A stretch of DNA of 64,000 nucleotides, from the NCBI GenBank assembly GCA_021234155.1, contig JAJEKV010000001.1, positions 14,120,356 through 14,184,355 on the forward strand, written 5' to 3'. The position numbers and the translations under genes are program-made. The notes below the pieces were generated by a model, which had not been told where the DNA came from, ran no database searches, and worked only from the letters and a program-made list of their open reading frames with translations. The stretch comes from Isoetes taiwanensis. Its lineage: Eukaryota > Streptophyta > Lycopodiopsida > Isoetales > Isoetaceae. This document shows positions 32,307 through 44,599 of the stretch, one piece after another; the stretch's first letter is position 1, and every line of letters begins with the position of its first letter.

Positions 32307-33954
32307 TGTGACGTCTTCACTGTGATACTTGCAATCCACCGTCATACAAACAAGAGTTCATCCCATACCAGCCCATGTCGCATATTGTGGCCTTCCACAT
32401 GACGACACCGCAACGCGGATCGGCTTCCAGTGGGAAGAGGAAGGGGTCATTTACCCGCCTCCTCGTGGCCCACCCTAGTCGCGGAAGCCGCAATACATGT
32501 CAAAGATATAACATAAGCACATATCCACCTCAAGGGTGGTCCATCACATCCCAGATAAACAAGGTGAGCAATAATACATATGGGGAATCCTACCCACGCC
32601 CGCACTCAAGGAATGACCCACCAACCCCGCAGTTCATTGCGCATGCAATTCATGGCAATGGATTTGGTCACGGCATAAGAACACTTTCAGGTAGGTTGTC
32701 CACCCATCCGCCTTCCTGCACACTTTGGTGCAATAGGCTGAAAGTGTTTGGACACTATAGCCCACACGGATGCATAGCCAAAGGGCTATTCCCTCGGTCT
32801 CATCCTCCCAGCCTCCGATGGGGCGTGAAGGGATCACTCCCCAGGTCTACATGCCCACCAAGGTGACTAGAGGGCTAACGCCCGTGGACTGGACCAACCC
32901 ACCGAAAGTGTACACCACTTCACTCTGCAATGAAACCATGCCTCACCCGCACTCGTGAGCCATTAGACCTAGTCACAAATGATCCCCGGCAGGGCCCACA
33001 CACCTAGGGATCTTCGTGAGTCCAGACATGAACCTCCCTCTCACCCGGGCCTCGCCCCTTCACCCACAACCCCGGTGTGGCTCTCAGACAAAGGCCGAAT
33101 CTATAGTGTGCTAGAGAGGCTAATCTAGAGCATCTACTACCGCTTTGAGGTCTCTACCCCCTTCCCAATACAAGGAGTTCATAGAGATATCATCCATATA
33201 TAGAACAGTGAAGAACTAAAGAACTATATCTAATCTATCATATAGAGTTAGGGTTCTTTAGTTAGAGTCCGCATCTAGAGATCTAGAAGGTCTGCTATGG
33301 GCAATTTAATAGGCTAAACCCACCACTATGACTGAAATAGGGTTTAGACTATTCAATTGGCCAAAATACCCTGGATCCTTGAGTGGCTCCTCCCACCGAA
33401 GGATTCGACCATCCCTCACAAAACACCAATCAAGGGAAACTAATGGTGCAATTCTCTCCAGAACGGGAGGCGCGTTTTGGCTCTTGAGGCAGCCAAAACA
33501 GAGCTCTAAAACCCCAGAAAACTAAAAAATGGGCATGCTAGGGTTTCCCATCCCAAACAGACAAGGGGTTGGCTTAGGGTTTCCAATTATCCCTTTAGGC
33601 ATGTGGATAATGGGGAATGGGCCCACTTGCCTTTAATGGCTAGGTGGCAAAATGTGCCCATATGGAAATGTGCTCCACATTAATGTACATTGGAGAATGT
33701 GCACATTAATTGCACTTGGGTACATGGCCCACTTGGCATCAAGTGTCCATATGGAAATGTGTGCCCACATTAATGTGTACATTGAAAATGTGCACATTAA
33801 TAGTTGCACATATTCCTTGGGTAAGTTGCCCCCCAGGGCTACCCAATGCCCAAGCAATGCTAGCTGCATACATCAGTTGGGGTGCAGCGTACGCCAGGAT
33901 TCGGCAAGATACAAGATACATCCTGGGACCGTGATAATCGCCCCGAACGCCACA
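32307..33954 (-). repeat. Copy B LTR
   Basis: About 1,648 bp, TGTGACGTC to ACGCCACA. Compared with element A it has a tandem duplication of about 115 bases around GTGCACATTAAT (33,655-33,812), also present in the copy C LTR. It differs from the copy C LTR mainly at CAG/CTG/CCG sites. The inverted repeat is at 33,302-33,359. Confidence 0.92.
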
Positions 33955-33967
33955 TTCTTCCCACCTT
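33955..33967 (-). other. Copy B polypurine tract
   Basis: The minus strand reads AAGGTGGGAAGAA next to the LTR. Confidence 0.7.
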
Positions 33968-34839
33968 GAAATGATGATGTCCGGCAGATCGTGGGTCTCC
34001 CCACCTTGGGATCATCCTAACCTCACAATCAACCCGATACATACTGCATAAACTACTATAATACTTACACATTTATTAAGATTACCTTAAGGTAATATTT
34101 TAAAACATTATCACGCCATTATATTATGAAATAACTTATCAATTCATAACATCTTTAAGCAAGTTACTCGATAGTTTTACTTATCAATGACAATTAAGTT
34201 TATCGTAATTTTAACATTTCATGTCTAACATTATTGTTCGAGGTACTTTTCATTCCTGCAACACATTCCAACAAAATTTGTGTTGTAAGTTCGTAGGCTC
34301 CACCTCCTTGCCCTCCTCCTGAGCTTCTATTGGCCTGTGTCGACACTACGCTAGTACCATTTTAATTATTAATAAAAATTTTGGTTATATGGTGACCACC
34401 CCCACCTATCTACATGGATGCATGGCTAATCTCCTACAGGGGGAAGAGGGTGAATCTTCCATTATGGGTCAGTGGAGATGCCTATATGCCTATATGCCGC
34501 CATGCCTACACCCTAGTTGCCCCAACAGTGGAGGATAGGTCCTTCCCCGATATGGGCGTGAAGGCCTTTTTCTTTTCCCAACCTCCTAAAGCATATATGG
34601 GCTAGAGGTGCTTTTCCTATCAGTGCATTCCTTAATGACCTCCTTTCTTCGAGGTCGCCTACTCCGTGGGGACGGGCAGACTTCTAATCTACCTTCCACC
34701 GCAAGCCGGTAAACGCCACCATGCCTACATTGACATTACACCACTCCCTAGAGATCACCGTAGGGTCCCATCATCTAAATCCACGATGCCACCCATACCT
34801 AGCATATTGCATGCGCAGATTAACTTTAACTATACAAGA

Positions 34840-37800
34840 ATTAATCTACACAAATCGACATGCCCCGAGCCGATTTCTTCTGGAGATGACTTTGCCGCCC
34901 CATTGCTCCATAAACCGCGATAATCGCTTACAGATCTTTCTTAAGTACCCACGTCAAGTTTTCCACCGGGTAGTGTTTCCCACTTAACCAAATATTGAGG
35001 AACTCCGACCTCCCTTGTTTTCTTGAAAGCTTTATCGAATCACCGAACTATTTTTCCAAATGCCCTCCGCCATTTCCAATAACGTTGAGTGTCCAAGACT
35101 TCGTCCCGATTTGGAGTGTGCTTCTTCAACAAACTCACGTGGAAGATCTTATGAATCTTTAGGTGTGTCAAGGCAAGTCTAGCTTGAGGGATTGATTACC
35201 TACTTTGACTATTCCGGAAGGTCCGTACCCCACCTTTGAGCAAACTTCTTTGCAATTCCCTAATCCCGAAGCCTTGGTTTCACCTTGATCTTGAGCCAAA
35301 CATCATTTCCAACTTTGAACTCTCCGGGACCGCTCGATGCTTGTCGTGATGCTCTTTCCTTTAATTTCTTGCTGCTAGCAAATATCCTCTAACTTCTTTC
35401 CACGAAGCTGCCGTGATATTGGCCAACATCCGCCATGAAACTTCTACTTTTTGACATGGGATTGTGCCAAGTGTCCGAGTTAGGCACCGATAGTCGTGAA
35501 TTAATCATAAACTCCTTACATTTGGGATGATTCCTGCTAGTGCTATTGTATGCAAACCCACCAAGTGAATAAATTCTTCCCACATACCTTGCTTATTCCG
35601 CATATAGTTCCGTGAGCATGTCCTCCAAAACTCGTTGGTCTGGCTCCGCTTGGCCATCCGGGTTCGAGGATGATATGCCGTGCTCATGGATAGTTTCGTC
35701 TCGAATGGTCGCGAAAGAGGTCTTGCCGAAGGCACTCATAAACTTTGATCCCTCGGCTTGAGATAATTCTCTTGGCATGCCATGCAGTTTTCCGGCGATC
35801 TCTTTTGATGAAGAGCTTTGTCGTATCCATAGCCGTGATTCAGGAGCCCCGCGAAGGCACAAATGTGCCATTTTCGACAACTTGTCGACCACTACCATCA
35901 AGGCATCCTTTCCTCTGCATCGTTTTGGAAGCCCGTGATGAAATCCATGTCGACACCTCCCACTTAGCTGCCAAGGCAACCGCCACGGCTCTGAAGGCTC
36001 TCGAATTCTCGTAGCTGTCAGCTTCGCCCTCGGGCTTCATATAGTCGACATTCTCTGATTTAGCGAGCTATTTGCTTCTTTCATTCCTCAATAATAGCCG
36101 GCCAAGACTTTGAAGTATGTTTTCATGAACTCCCATGGTATCCTATTAAGCAGCGGTCATGGAGGATCAATTTCCTTACACCTGGCGATTTTGGGTAATG
36201 CGACAACTTGTTCTTATGGTATAACAAAGTTGCCTTCCTTCTATAATGTTTAAAGGTTCCCCCGCCTTATCTCGTTCTAGCCTCCTTTAGAGAGGCTTTG
36301 CCCATACTTCCTTGAAATCCACATCCGCTGGCAAGGACTCTTCAATCTTCTTACCAAAGTCACCGGAGAGCGCCGAATTGCATTGCAATGCACTCTAGTT
36401 GTCGATGCCTTGAAAGCGCATCCGCTACCACATTGAGCTTCCCCGGGCTTGTAGACTATATCAAAGTCATACCTTTCAAGGAACCCATCCACCTTCTCTG
36501 CCAGTTGAGGTGTGATTGCGCGAATACATACCGAGGCTCTGATGGTTCTGTATCCAACCGAACTTCCTTCCCAAAAGATAGTGCCTCCAAATTTTTAATG
36601 CCCCCGGACGACCGCAAGCAATTCCCCGATCGCGGGGTAGCCGGCTGCCCGCTCATCTTCCCCGAATCATACGCTACCACACGCCTTTCTTGCATGAGCA
36701 CTACACCAGAAGCTATCCTTATTTCGCTCGGCTCGCTGGCTGCTTATCTTTCTCAACCGCAAAGTTAGGACTGGGGCTGTTAAAGCTTCCTTTCAATAAT
36801 TCAAAACTCGCGGCTTTTCTTGTGCCAATGTTTCTACCCAATCTTTCTTCTCCCGCCCTCGCCGTCCGTTAATCCGGTCATTATCTTAGCAAAGTTCTTC
36901 ACTAACTTCCTCAGTACCGCTAGGCCGAAAACTCGACTTCATGCACATTCCTTCGGCCGCCACCTAACGATCTGCCAATCTTGGCAGGGTCCATCGAGAT
37001 TCCTTCACGAGATCACATGACCTGATATTCCCATCTTTCTTCTGCTATGGCGACACTGACAACTTGGCGCATAACCGTGCCTCTTCAACTTCTAGCACTT
37101 TCCTTAAGTGTTGCACGTGTTTTCAAGGATCCGCGAGACACCAAAATGTCATCAAAGAATACAATCACAAAGGTGTCTAAGAACTCTTGAAGATGTCGCC
37201 TATGAGCCTCATATGAACGCCGCTGGGGACATTCGGGATAGTCCGAAGGCATACTTTGAACTCATAATGCCCATACCGCTCAAGGCCTTGTGGATATCTT
37301 CTTCCTTTATCCTGATCTCGATGATAGCCTGACCTTTAAGTCGATTTTGGAGAAGACCTTTGCACCTTGAGCTGATCCATCAAGTCATCTGGATCCGGGG
37401 AGCGATATTTCAGTTCTTAATGGTGTGCTTGTTCAACCGCCTCATAGTCTATGCACATCCTTAAACCGCCATCCTTCTTCTTTACAAAGAGAATGGTGCT
37501 CCAAATGGCGAGACGGTCTAGCCTAGGTCGAGCAACCCCTCAGAAGTTGCTTCTTCATCCCGGCAACTCCTCGTCAGCTATTCTCATGAGCCTTTGCTTT
37601 GTCGGCTTTGAGCCCCCCCTGGTTCGAGGCTATCTCACACTTGACCCCCGTAGGAGGAAGTCGCTGATCTCATCCGAAAGAGATCATGGAACCCCCGATC
37701 GCCTTAGCTATTTTGCTTCGCAACTTGTTGAGCACCTTTGTTTCTTTTGCTTTTCCGACTGCCTCGCTAATCAATTCAAGCTTGAAGATGTATGCCACCT

Positions 37801-39600
37801 GCTCGCCGATGCACTTGAACAACCGCTTAGAAGACATACACCGCATGATGGGAACAACTTTAATTGTGATTCAATGATCTTGCCGCCGGGTGTTGGGAAG
37901 GTCACCTTTCCACAATCAATAATGGCCCTCGGCCGTTCAAGGTACTCATTCCTATGATCAAGTCGTATTTTGCTAATGCTCCATTACTTCGCCTTCATCT
38001 CGATATAATCCTTGTAAGTTTTATGTCGGGTTAATTTTCTTGCTCGCTGGCCCGGCCATTGCTCCACTCATAAGACAATCTGCCTTTGGCTTTTGACTTT
38101 AGTGGGAGCCAACTTCAACATTTGAACCATTCGGGGATGCAAAAGCTATGGCTACTTCGAAGCCTATCAAGACTATGAAGGACTTGGTCTGGCCTTCCTA
38201 CTGTGGAAATTACTTTATACCGGGCTTCTCTGCTTGCTCTCAGACTATTATGCAAAGATATGACACTTCACCTCTAAATGTAGTCATGCTCTTCGCCATC
38301 GCCGTCACGTAGTGTCCTTACTCCTCCCAACTCCGCTTAGTGCTGCGACTCATGACGAGGGGCAGCTTCGCCGTCTCTATATTCGGCAGAAGCACCAAGC
38401 AAAAGCTGCTTTTCTATGCACTCCCGCTCTTTCTTCTTGGCATATTTACAAAGGATCGCAGACTGCTGAGAATTAATTCTCCTCGCTTGTCCTTGAAGGA
38501 CACCTCCGCTTTTCTCCTCAGCGCCTCTTAAGTTGCCACCATATGGCTTCTACCGACCCTGACCGGGTTGCCCTATAGGGCTATAACTCCCTCGCTGCCT
38601 TCTGCTCTTTATCTCCGTAATGCTCGCCACCGCCCGCTATTCTCAGGTCCCCGTTTCCTGTAAGTTTATTGCCTGGATTCTCGCTTTCCGATACTGCCTT
38701 AGGATTTATTGCCCTACAAGCTTAAGCGCGATCTCTTCATTCGTGCCCCTCAATGTAGTTTCTAATGATGTTTTCCAACTTTGGCACATTACATAAAGTC
38801 TTAGCCTCATTATGAATTCTCTCAGGTATTTCTAGATCGATTGTTCCTCGTTGTAACCTCGTAGAATCGCCGTGACGCGCCGGACTTGTGCCCTTTAGAT
38901 CGCATTGGCGCTTTGCTTAAACTTCAACTTATAAGCATCCTCGCGCGCATGTTTTGTGATAACCCTTCCTTAACGAACCAGGCGGCTCCTTTTCTGCTGC
39001 CAATTGCCACTCGGCTTTTGTTCTTTATCTCTTCATAAGCATTGCCGTGATTTCACTCATTTCGTCTACCATGCTCTCGCTTTAATCCTCGACTGTTTCT
39101 CCCCTCGAGAACTGCTCTTAAAGCCTGCCTTCCATACATTGCTCCAAGGCGACCTACCTTTCGTAGTCGAGGTCTCAGGTCCCTTTTGTCGTCTCCTCCA
39201 TGGTGTCCTTCGCTTTTGTATCCGGCTGTTTTGTCTTGCATCTGTTCGGTCTCTGCCTCGACTTTTCCTCTGAAGCTCTGGTTCGACTTCAGCTTATCTG
39301 GTCCCCTCGAGCTGGGACTTTCTTTGTTCTTTGTCCTTCCTCGCTTTCTCCGCTGAAGCCGATGTTTATGCGAATCAGCTGCTGCTCAATCAACTGGGCT
39401 TCGCTATGCTGCCAAGAAAGCCTTTATCCGCCAAGGTCCGGCCCTCATCTGCGGATATTTTCTTCTTCGGGTCATGGGTCCAAATTTCAAACAGTTCCTT
39501 TTGCTCTTAGGTGGTTCCCTGGCTTTACCGTTTTCCCTAAGGTCTTGCATTGTCGCTCCTCGAAGTTTAGGCCTTCTAACCGCATACACAAGTAATTCAT
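34840..39600 (-). pseudogene. pol: Copy B ORF3 gag-pol, heavily frameshifted
   Basis: It has the same domain order as element A. It starts at the ATG ending at 39,600 (ATGAATTACTTGTGTATG). Visible parts on the minus strand are knuckle and protease near 37,850-38,430, RT near 36,900-37,700, RNase H 36,277-36,700 (ERYDFDIVYKPGEAQCGS), integrase core 35,390-36,050 (MWEEFIHLV at its end) and a degraded GPY/F-chromodomain 34,850-35,330. No open frame exceeds about 170 codons. Many breaks sit where element A has CTG or CAG. Confidence 0.8.
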
Positions 39601-39757
39601 GGCTATATGGTTGTTTTACTTGTTTCTCTTGTATTGAAAATGTTTGTTGGTATAGGTGTGGGGGCAAAATACATCAACAAAACATTTAAAGTGCAACGTA
39701 AATTATATTCATAGCATATATATATAATATTTAGTAGCAAAAGTCTCCCGATCAAGA

Positions 39758-41221
39758 GTTCAACTAGTCTTGGAACGTTTCCAGAAGATCGTTGTCTTCA
39801 TGAACTTTCTTAATTCTAATGTTCACGACCTGAAAGCCTGGAGGACGCGGTTGAGCGCTTCGCGGTTTCGCTAGTTTACCTCCGCGGTCGGTTAGGTACT
39901 GGGCGGTTATCGCTTAATCTTCGGGCTTCGCTGATAGTATATGGTTCGGCGAGGTCGCGCTATTGTTCCTTCGACGACAAGATAGTCACGCTTTTCGTCG
40001 CTATTCAGCATGCCTACCGCTCCTCGAGGTAATCACTGCGGAACACCCTTCTTCACCTCCGGCTGAACTTACAAGGGTCAATCGCTTACTCTCCCATCTA
40101 CAGCCGCGTAGTACTCGTGGATCCGCTGCCAGCGTCAGCGATGATTCTCCACTTGTTTATTTCCTCGCTTATGTCACCGTAAGATATTCGCCGACCTCTA
40201 TCTCTTGAGTTCCCCTTGGCAGTTTTCACTAGGAGAGCCCACTCGGCCAGGTCGCATTCTCCCCTCAAGCCTTCTTGCCGGGGTGGGTGGTGTCAAGGCT
40301 CGGGCATTAGGATGCTCTGTGGGTCTTCCCACCATCCCCATTCTGTTTCTTGGAGGGCTGCAGGAACTCCTCCTCCTGGCGCCCGCCGGGCCCATCATCT
40401 GGCCTCGATGCCGCCGTAGGCCCCGATGCCCAAGTCGCATCAGGTAGGTGCTCTGGGCCCCTCACTTGAAGCGGAAAGTTCGAGGCTCCTGACGGCGAAG
40501 TCGCCCAAGCTCCGGGACCGTAGCCGGGTGGAGCACCATCCAACTGAGCCCTCCCCGCATTCTGCTCCTCGATGCCCACCGGTGAGCAGATACCCTCCGC
40601 TGATGATGATAGGCCAGCTTGTGATGCCTAGCCCGCTGGGGAGCAATCGATAGTCCGGCCGTCCGCCGAAGCCGACCAGCCCTGCTCGCTTGTTGCCGTT
40701 TCTTCCTCCTCGAGTCGAAAGGCCCGCGGTACTTATTGTCGCCCGACTTCTTCCTCGCTTCTTTCCCTCGTTTTGCCGATATCGTAATCATCTTCCTTCT
40801 CAGGCTGCAAGAGGATCCACCTCCATCTGAGGATAGAGGTTGCTCCCATTGGGTTTTCTGCCACGGATAAGAAAATAGCTAGGGCGGCTATTAGGAGAGA
40901 AATACTATCCCTGTTGGTCAGTCGTGACCATGTAGTCGAAGCCTCTCGCGCTTTGTTAGTTAGGTACTTTACATGTTAGACATCACCCAAGGCTGCTTGA
41001 AGGGATGGGCGGGAACGAAATAATTCTATGCAAGGGGGAACCTCGAACAAGGAGGGTCCTACCCTAGCTTGAAACTCAAGCTAACACTTCTGCCTATATG
41101 CCGGCTTGCATTTAGCTTAGCTTGATATCAATTTCTTTCCCAAAGACTTGGAAGATGTCGCGACATCCTTCTAAGAAAGATGGGTACCTGGCTGCACTCA
41201 TCAGCCTCAAGAAAGGGCTAT
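39758..41221 (-). pseudogene. Copy B ORF2, start codon lost
   Basis: Homologous to 10,371-11,897 and 49,680-51,175 (GxGITSWPIIISG block near 40,620). The start position reads ATA instead of ATG at 41,219-41,221. A TATA box lies at 41,332-41,341. Product unknown. Confidence 0.55.
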
Positions 41222-41331
41222 TGATCTAAATAAGAAGAGAGTATCGAACGATGCGTAAGCCGCCTCGTGGAGCCGGGAAGATCGCCTACAAAAGGAGAGC
41301 AACTCTGTGGTGCTAAATGAGAAATGAGGAC

Positions 41332-41341
41332 CTATTTATAG
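41332..41341 (-). promoter_or_regulatory. TATA box before copy B ORF2
   Basis: CTATAAATAG on the minus strand, about 115 bases before the ORF2 start position. Confidence 0.6.
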
Positions 41342-41892
41342 AAAAAGGGGAAACCCTAATTTGGATGACCTAGACCATCGAGATTGGGTGATTCCGATCT
41401 ATTAAAGGGTGCAATTGAGAGTTTGAAGACTACTTAGGTTGCCTGAGCATGTCTAAGATGGGCTAATGAACCCATTGCAACAATTTGGATCATTGAGGAA
41501 GAAAATGCCTCCATCGAGCAATGAAAAAGCTCATTTCGCCCGGCGCCACGCAGAGGACATGGGTTCTTAAATACAAACTTAATCATTTGGATAATCTAAG
41601 GTCGTAATTCTACTAAACTCGGGCCGAAGAAGCGTAATTGACCCCTATTTGGTCAATTTGAAGTATTTGGCATGGTCTCAACACGCTATGCCTGTACCAA
41701 AATGAGAATTCATTTTTCTCAGTCTCAAGGCGACACGTAGAGACATTATCACCTAATTTGCTCAAACCCAATTCTACCCAAAATAAAAGCCACAAAAAAT
41801 CATATCTAAGCTTAATTAAACAAGATTGAACTCATTATTTACAATAAAAAATTCTCTTTTATATTAACAAAAATTTTATTATTACAAGAAGT

Positions 41893-42852
41893 TCAAGGCC
41901 GCTCTCCTTTGATGTGTCTCGCCAAAATATATCTCGCTTCTTATGAGCGCGAATTTCAAGGGTAATCAGGCAAAAGCCGCTGGAATCTCAAAATGTCGCG
42001 ACTATTTTCACTCGCTGCCTCCCCGTAGGCACAACAAAGATCCTTACCTGGGCCACCCCATGTCCGCAGGTTGTACTCCTCGCATGACTTCTCTGACCAA
42101 GCGTTGAAACGTGCCCGGGATCATGAGCCCACAAATCTCTTCCGAAGTGTCGATTTCGAGCTTCTCTCGCCTTTCCGCTGTTCTGCTCCGCTTTTCCCCG
42201 TGCTCGAGGCTTGGGCTTTACCACGCCATGGCGCTGTGCTCCTTAATCTTCTTCTCGGCGACCTTGACCGGCTCATCACGTATGCCTTCCCGCTGTGGCC
42301 TTCGCCGCTGGGCTTTAGCTCTATCCACGCTCTTGTGCTGGGTGGGGGCTTTGGGCGCTGTCTTTGATGCTCTTTGGTTTCCTTCTTTCTTCGCCGCTCA
42401 CGGCCAGGTTATTGTCACCGCTTCCTGCCTTCTTTCGCCCTTCGCCAGCTTCCTTGTCTTCATATATATTCTCATCGATGAAGGCCGCTGAGAAATTGCT
42501 TCTTCTACATAGTATAAGTTGCCACGGCCGGGCCAGCTTCTCTCTCCTCCTCCTCCCCGCAGACGCCCAAGCCTCGAAGTTGCTCCTCGACCGTTTACGC
42601 CTATCTGCTCCTCGCTGTTTCCGCTTCTCCTCTCTCCTCCGCGATCTCGAATTTGCTCCATAATGTCTCGCCGCCTCTATGACCTCCGCTTTGTCAGCTC
42701 TCCGTCCGATCCTCCTTCTTTACCGGGAAGAAGATTCGGCCTTTGCCGAAAAGTCGCTCTTGCAAGATCCTCTCGAATCAGGCCGGGTCATCAAGGCCGG
42801 AGGATCCGGCTTGGCCAGCTTCCTCAAGCGGTCCGCTTTGCGCGTGGGCTAT
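41893..42852 (-). pseudogene. Copy B ORF1: histone H3-like, badly frameshifted
   Basis: It aligns with copy C from the start region (42,852, here ATA for ATG) to the stop at 41,893. The H3 fold is recognisable in pieces: [16 protein letters not shown] near 42,090-42,130 (one residue lost) and LLCL near 42,030. The 5' part (42,760-42,850) aligns by nucleotide to the H3-tail start of copy C, although the frame is lost. Confidence 0.7.
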
Positions 42853-42949
42853 GTTTGACTTGCTTCCCGATCCGAAGCAGGCGCCGTACATCGCTTTGGC
42901 AAAGGAGAGCAGATTTTCAAGGTGGTACGCGAATTGAGGGGATCGAGGT

Positions 42950-42959
42950 CTATTTATAG
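42950..42959 (-). promoter_or_regulatory. TATA box before copy B ORF1
   Basis: CTATAAATAG on the minus strand, about 98 bases before the ORF1 start position. Confidence 0.6.
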
Positions 42960-43043
42960 GTCGACTTTAGGTCAAACTTCAAACTACCTTTTGGGTTGCC
43001 TAAAACATCTAGTAAAACACCTACTTAAACATGGTTCATTGAC

Positions 43044-43312
43044 GCCATGCCTGCACTACCACGAAAAGCTCATTTCCTGCCTCGCCGACGCAGAGACATG
43101 GTAGGGCCTACCGGGCTAGATTTTTATGCTTTCTACACATATATAACATGCTAATTTTACTAATTCTTGACTGAATTAGAAATTTGCCGCTAATTTTCTC
43201 TCGCGGATTTGTGACTTTTGCGTGTTTGTGCCGCATCGTTCCCTACATCGCTATGCTTCCAGCCCTCAAAACCGAGAATCTCTATCTCGCCCGGCGCGAC
43301 GCAGGAGACCAA
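43044..43312. other. Two hairpin repeats upstream of copy B ORF1
   Basis: Degraded copies (43,044-43,103 and 43,241-43,312) of the hairpins at 53,084 and 53,286; the ends and the loop GAAAAGCTCATTTCCTG remain. The two downstream hairpins are at about 41,519-41,563 and 41,674-41,735. Confidence 0.5.
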
Positions 43313-43513
43313 TTCCTACTTTTTGAAGTTGGTCACCAATTTCAGTCTTTTTTATGTTTTCATTATGTTTTCACTTAACTGTTAATAGCTTAGCATCTAC
43401 TACAAAATGAGAAAAACTTTTCCCACTTTTCGAGGTTTATGATCCTATCGTTAGTACTATCGAACATGGTCGCTGCTTTGTCTTGGTCGCCAAGAACATT
43501 GTCGACGTACCAC

Positions 43514-43768
43514 CGTGACGCCTACTACTGCGGCAACGTCCCACCGATACAAAACAGAGTTCATCCCCATACCAGCTCCATGCCGAGCACAGGGCCTCCA
43601 CATGACACTGAAACCGGATCGGTGGTTCTAGTGGGAAGAGTGAAGGGCTATTTTACTCCCCGCCTCCCTCGCTCACGAAGCCGCGAAGGTGAATATGGCA
43701 TGTCGTAAGATATAACATAAGCACATATCCACCTCGGCGGGTGGTCCATCACATCTGCATAAACAAGG
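43514..43768 (-). repeat. Truncated LTR between internals B and C
   Basis: It matches the first 255 bases of the family LTR (GTGACG to AAACAAGG) and then jumps into the internal sequence GTCTCCCCACCTTGGG (as at 33,994). A short GGG microhomology spans the junction. About 1.4 kb of LTR, the polypurine tract and about 35 internal bases are missing. Confidence 0.88.
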
Positions 43769-44599
43769 GGGTCTCCCCACCTTGGGATCATCCTAACTCG
43801 GTGAATCAACCTCGACATATACGAGATAAAACCTATTTATAATATTTATTATTATTTATTAAGATTACCTTAAAGGTGTAATATTTTTACATTATTACCA
43901 TTAGAGTATTATGAAATAATTCAATTCATAAACATCTTTAAGCAAGTTACCGGATAGTTTTACTCTATCACGACAATTAAGTTTATCAAAATTTTAACAT
44001 TCATGTCTAACATTATTGTTAAATGGTAATCTTCATTCCTTGCAACACATTCCAACAAAATTTGTGTTGTAAGTCTTCGACCTCCTTGCCCCTCGAGCTT
44101 CTATTGGCTGCGTGTGTCGACACTAATTAGTACCCATTTTAATTATTAATAAAAAATTTTGGTTATATGGTGACCACCCCACCTATCTACATGGATGCAT
44201 GGCTAATCTCCTACAGAGGGAAGAGGGTGAATCTTCCATTATGGCCGTGGAGACAAATTTATATGCCTATATGCCGCCATGCCTACACCTAGTTGCCCCA
44301 ACAGGCGATGATAGGTCCTTCCCCATATGGGGGCGGAAGGCCTGATTCCTCCTATCAAAGCATATATGGGCTAGAGGTGCTTTTCCCATCGCATTCCTTA
44401 ATGACCTCCTTTCTCTCGAGGTCGCCTACTGCGGGGACGTATAGACTTTCTAATCTACCTTCCACTCGCCTGTTAGCGAAAACGCCATGCCTACATTGAC
44501 ATTACACCACTTCCTAGAGATCACCGTGAGTGGTCCCATCATTTCGGTAACGACGCGATGCGACCCATACCTAGTATAGGTCATCGTAGATTAATCTTA

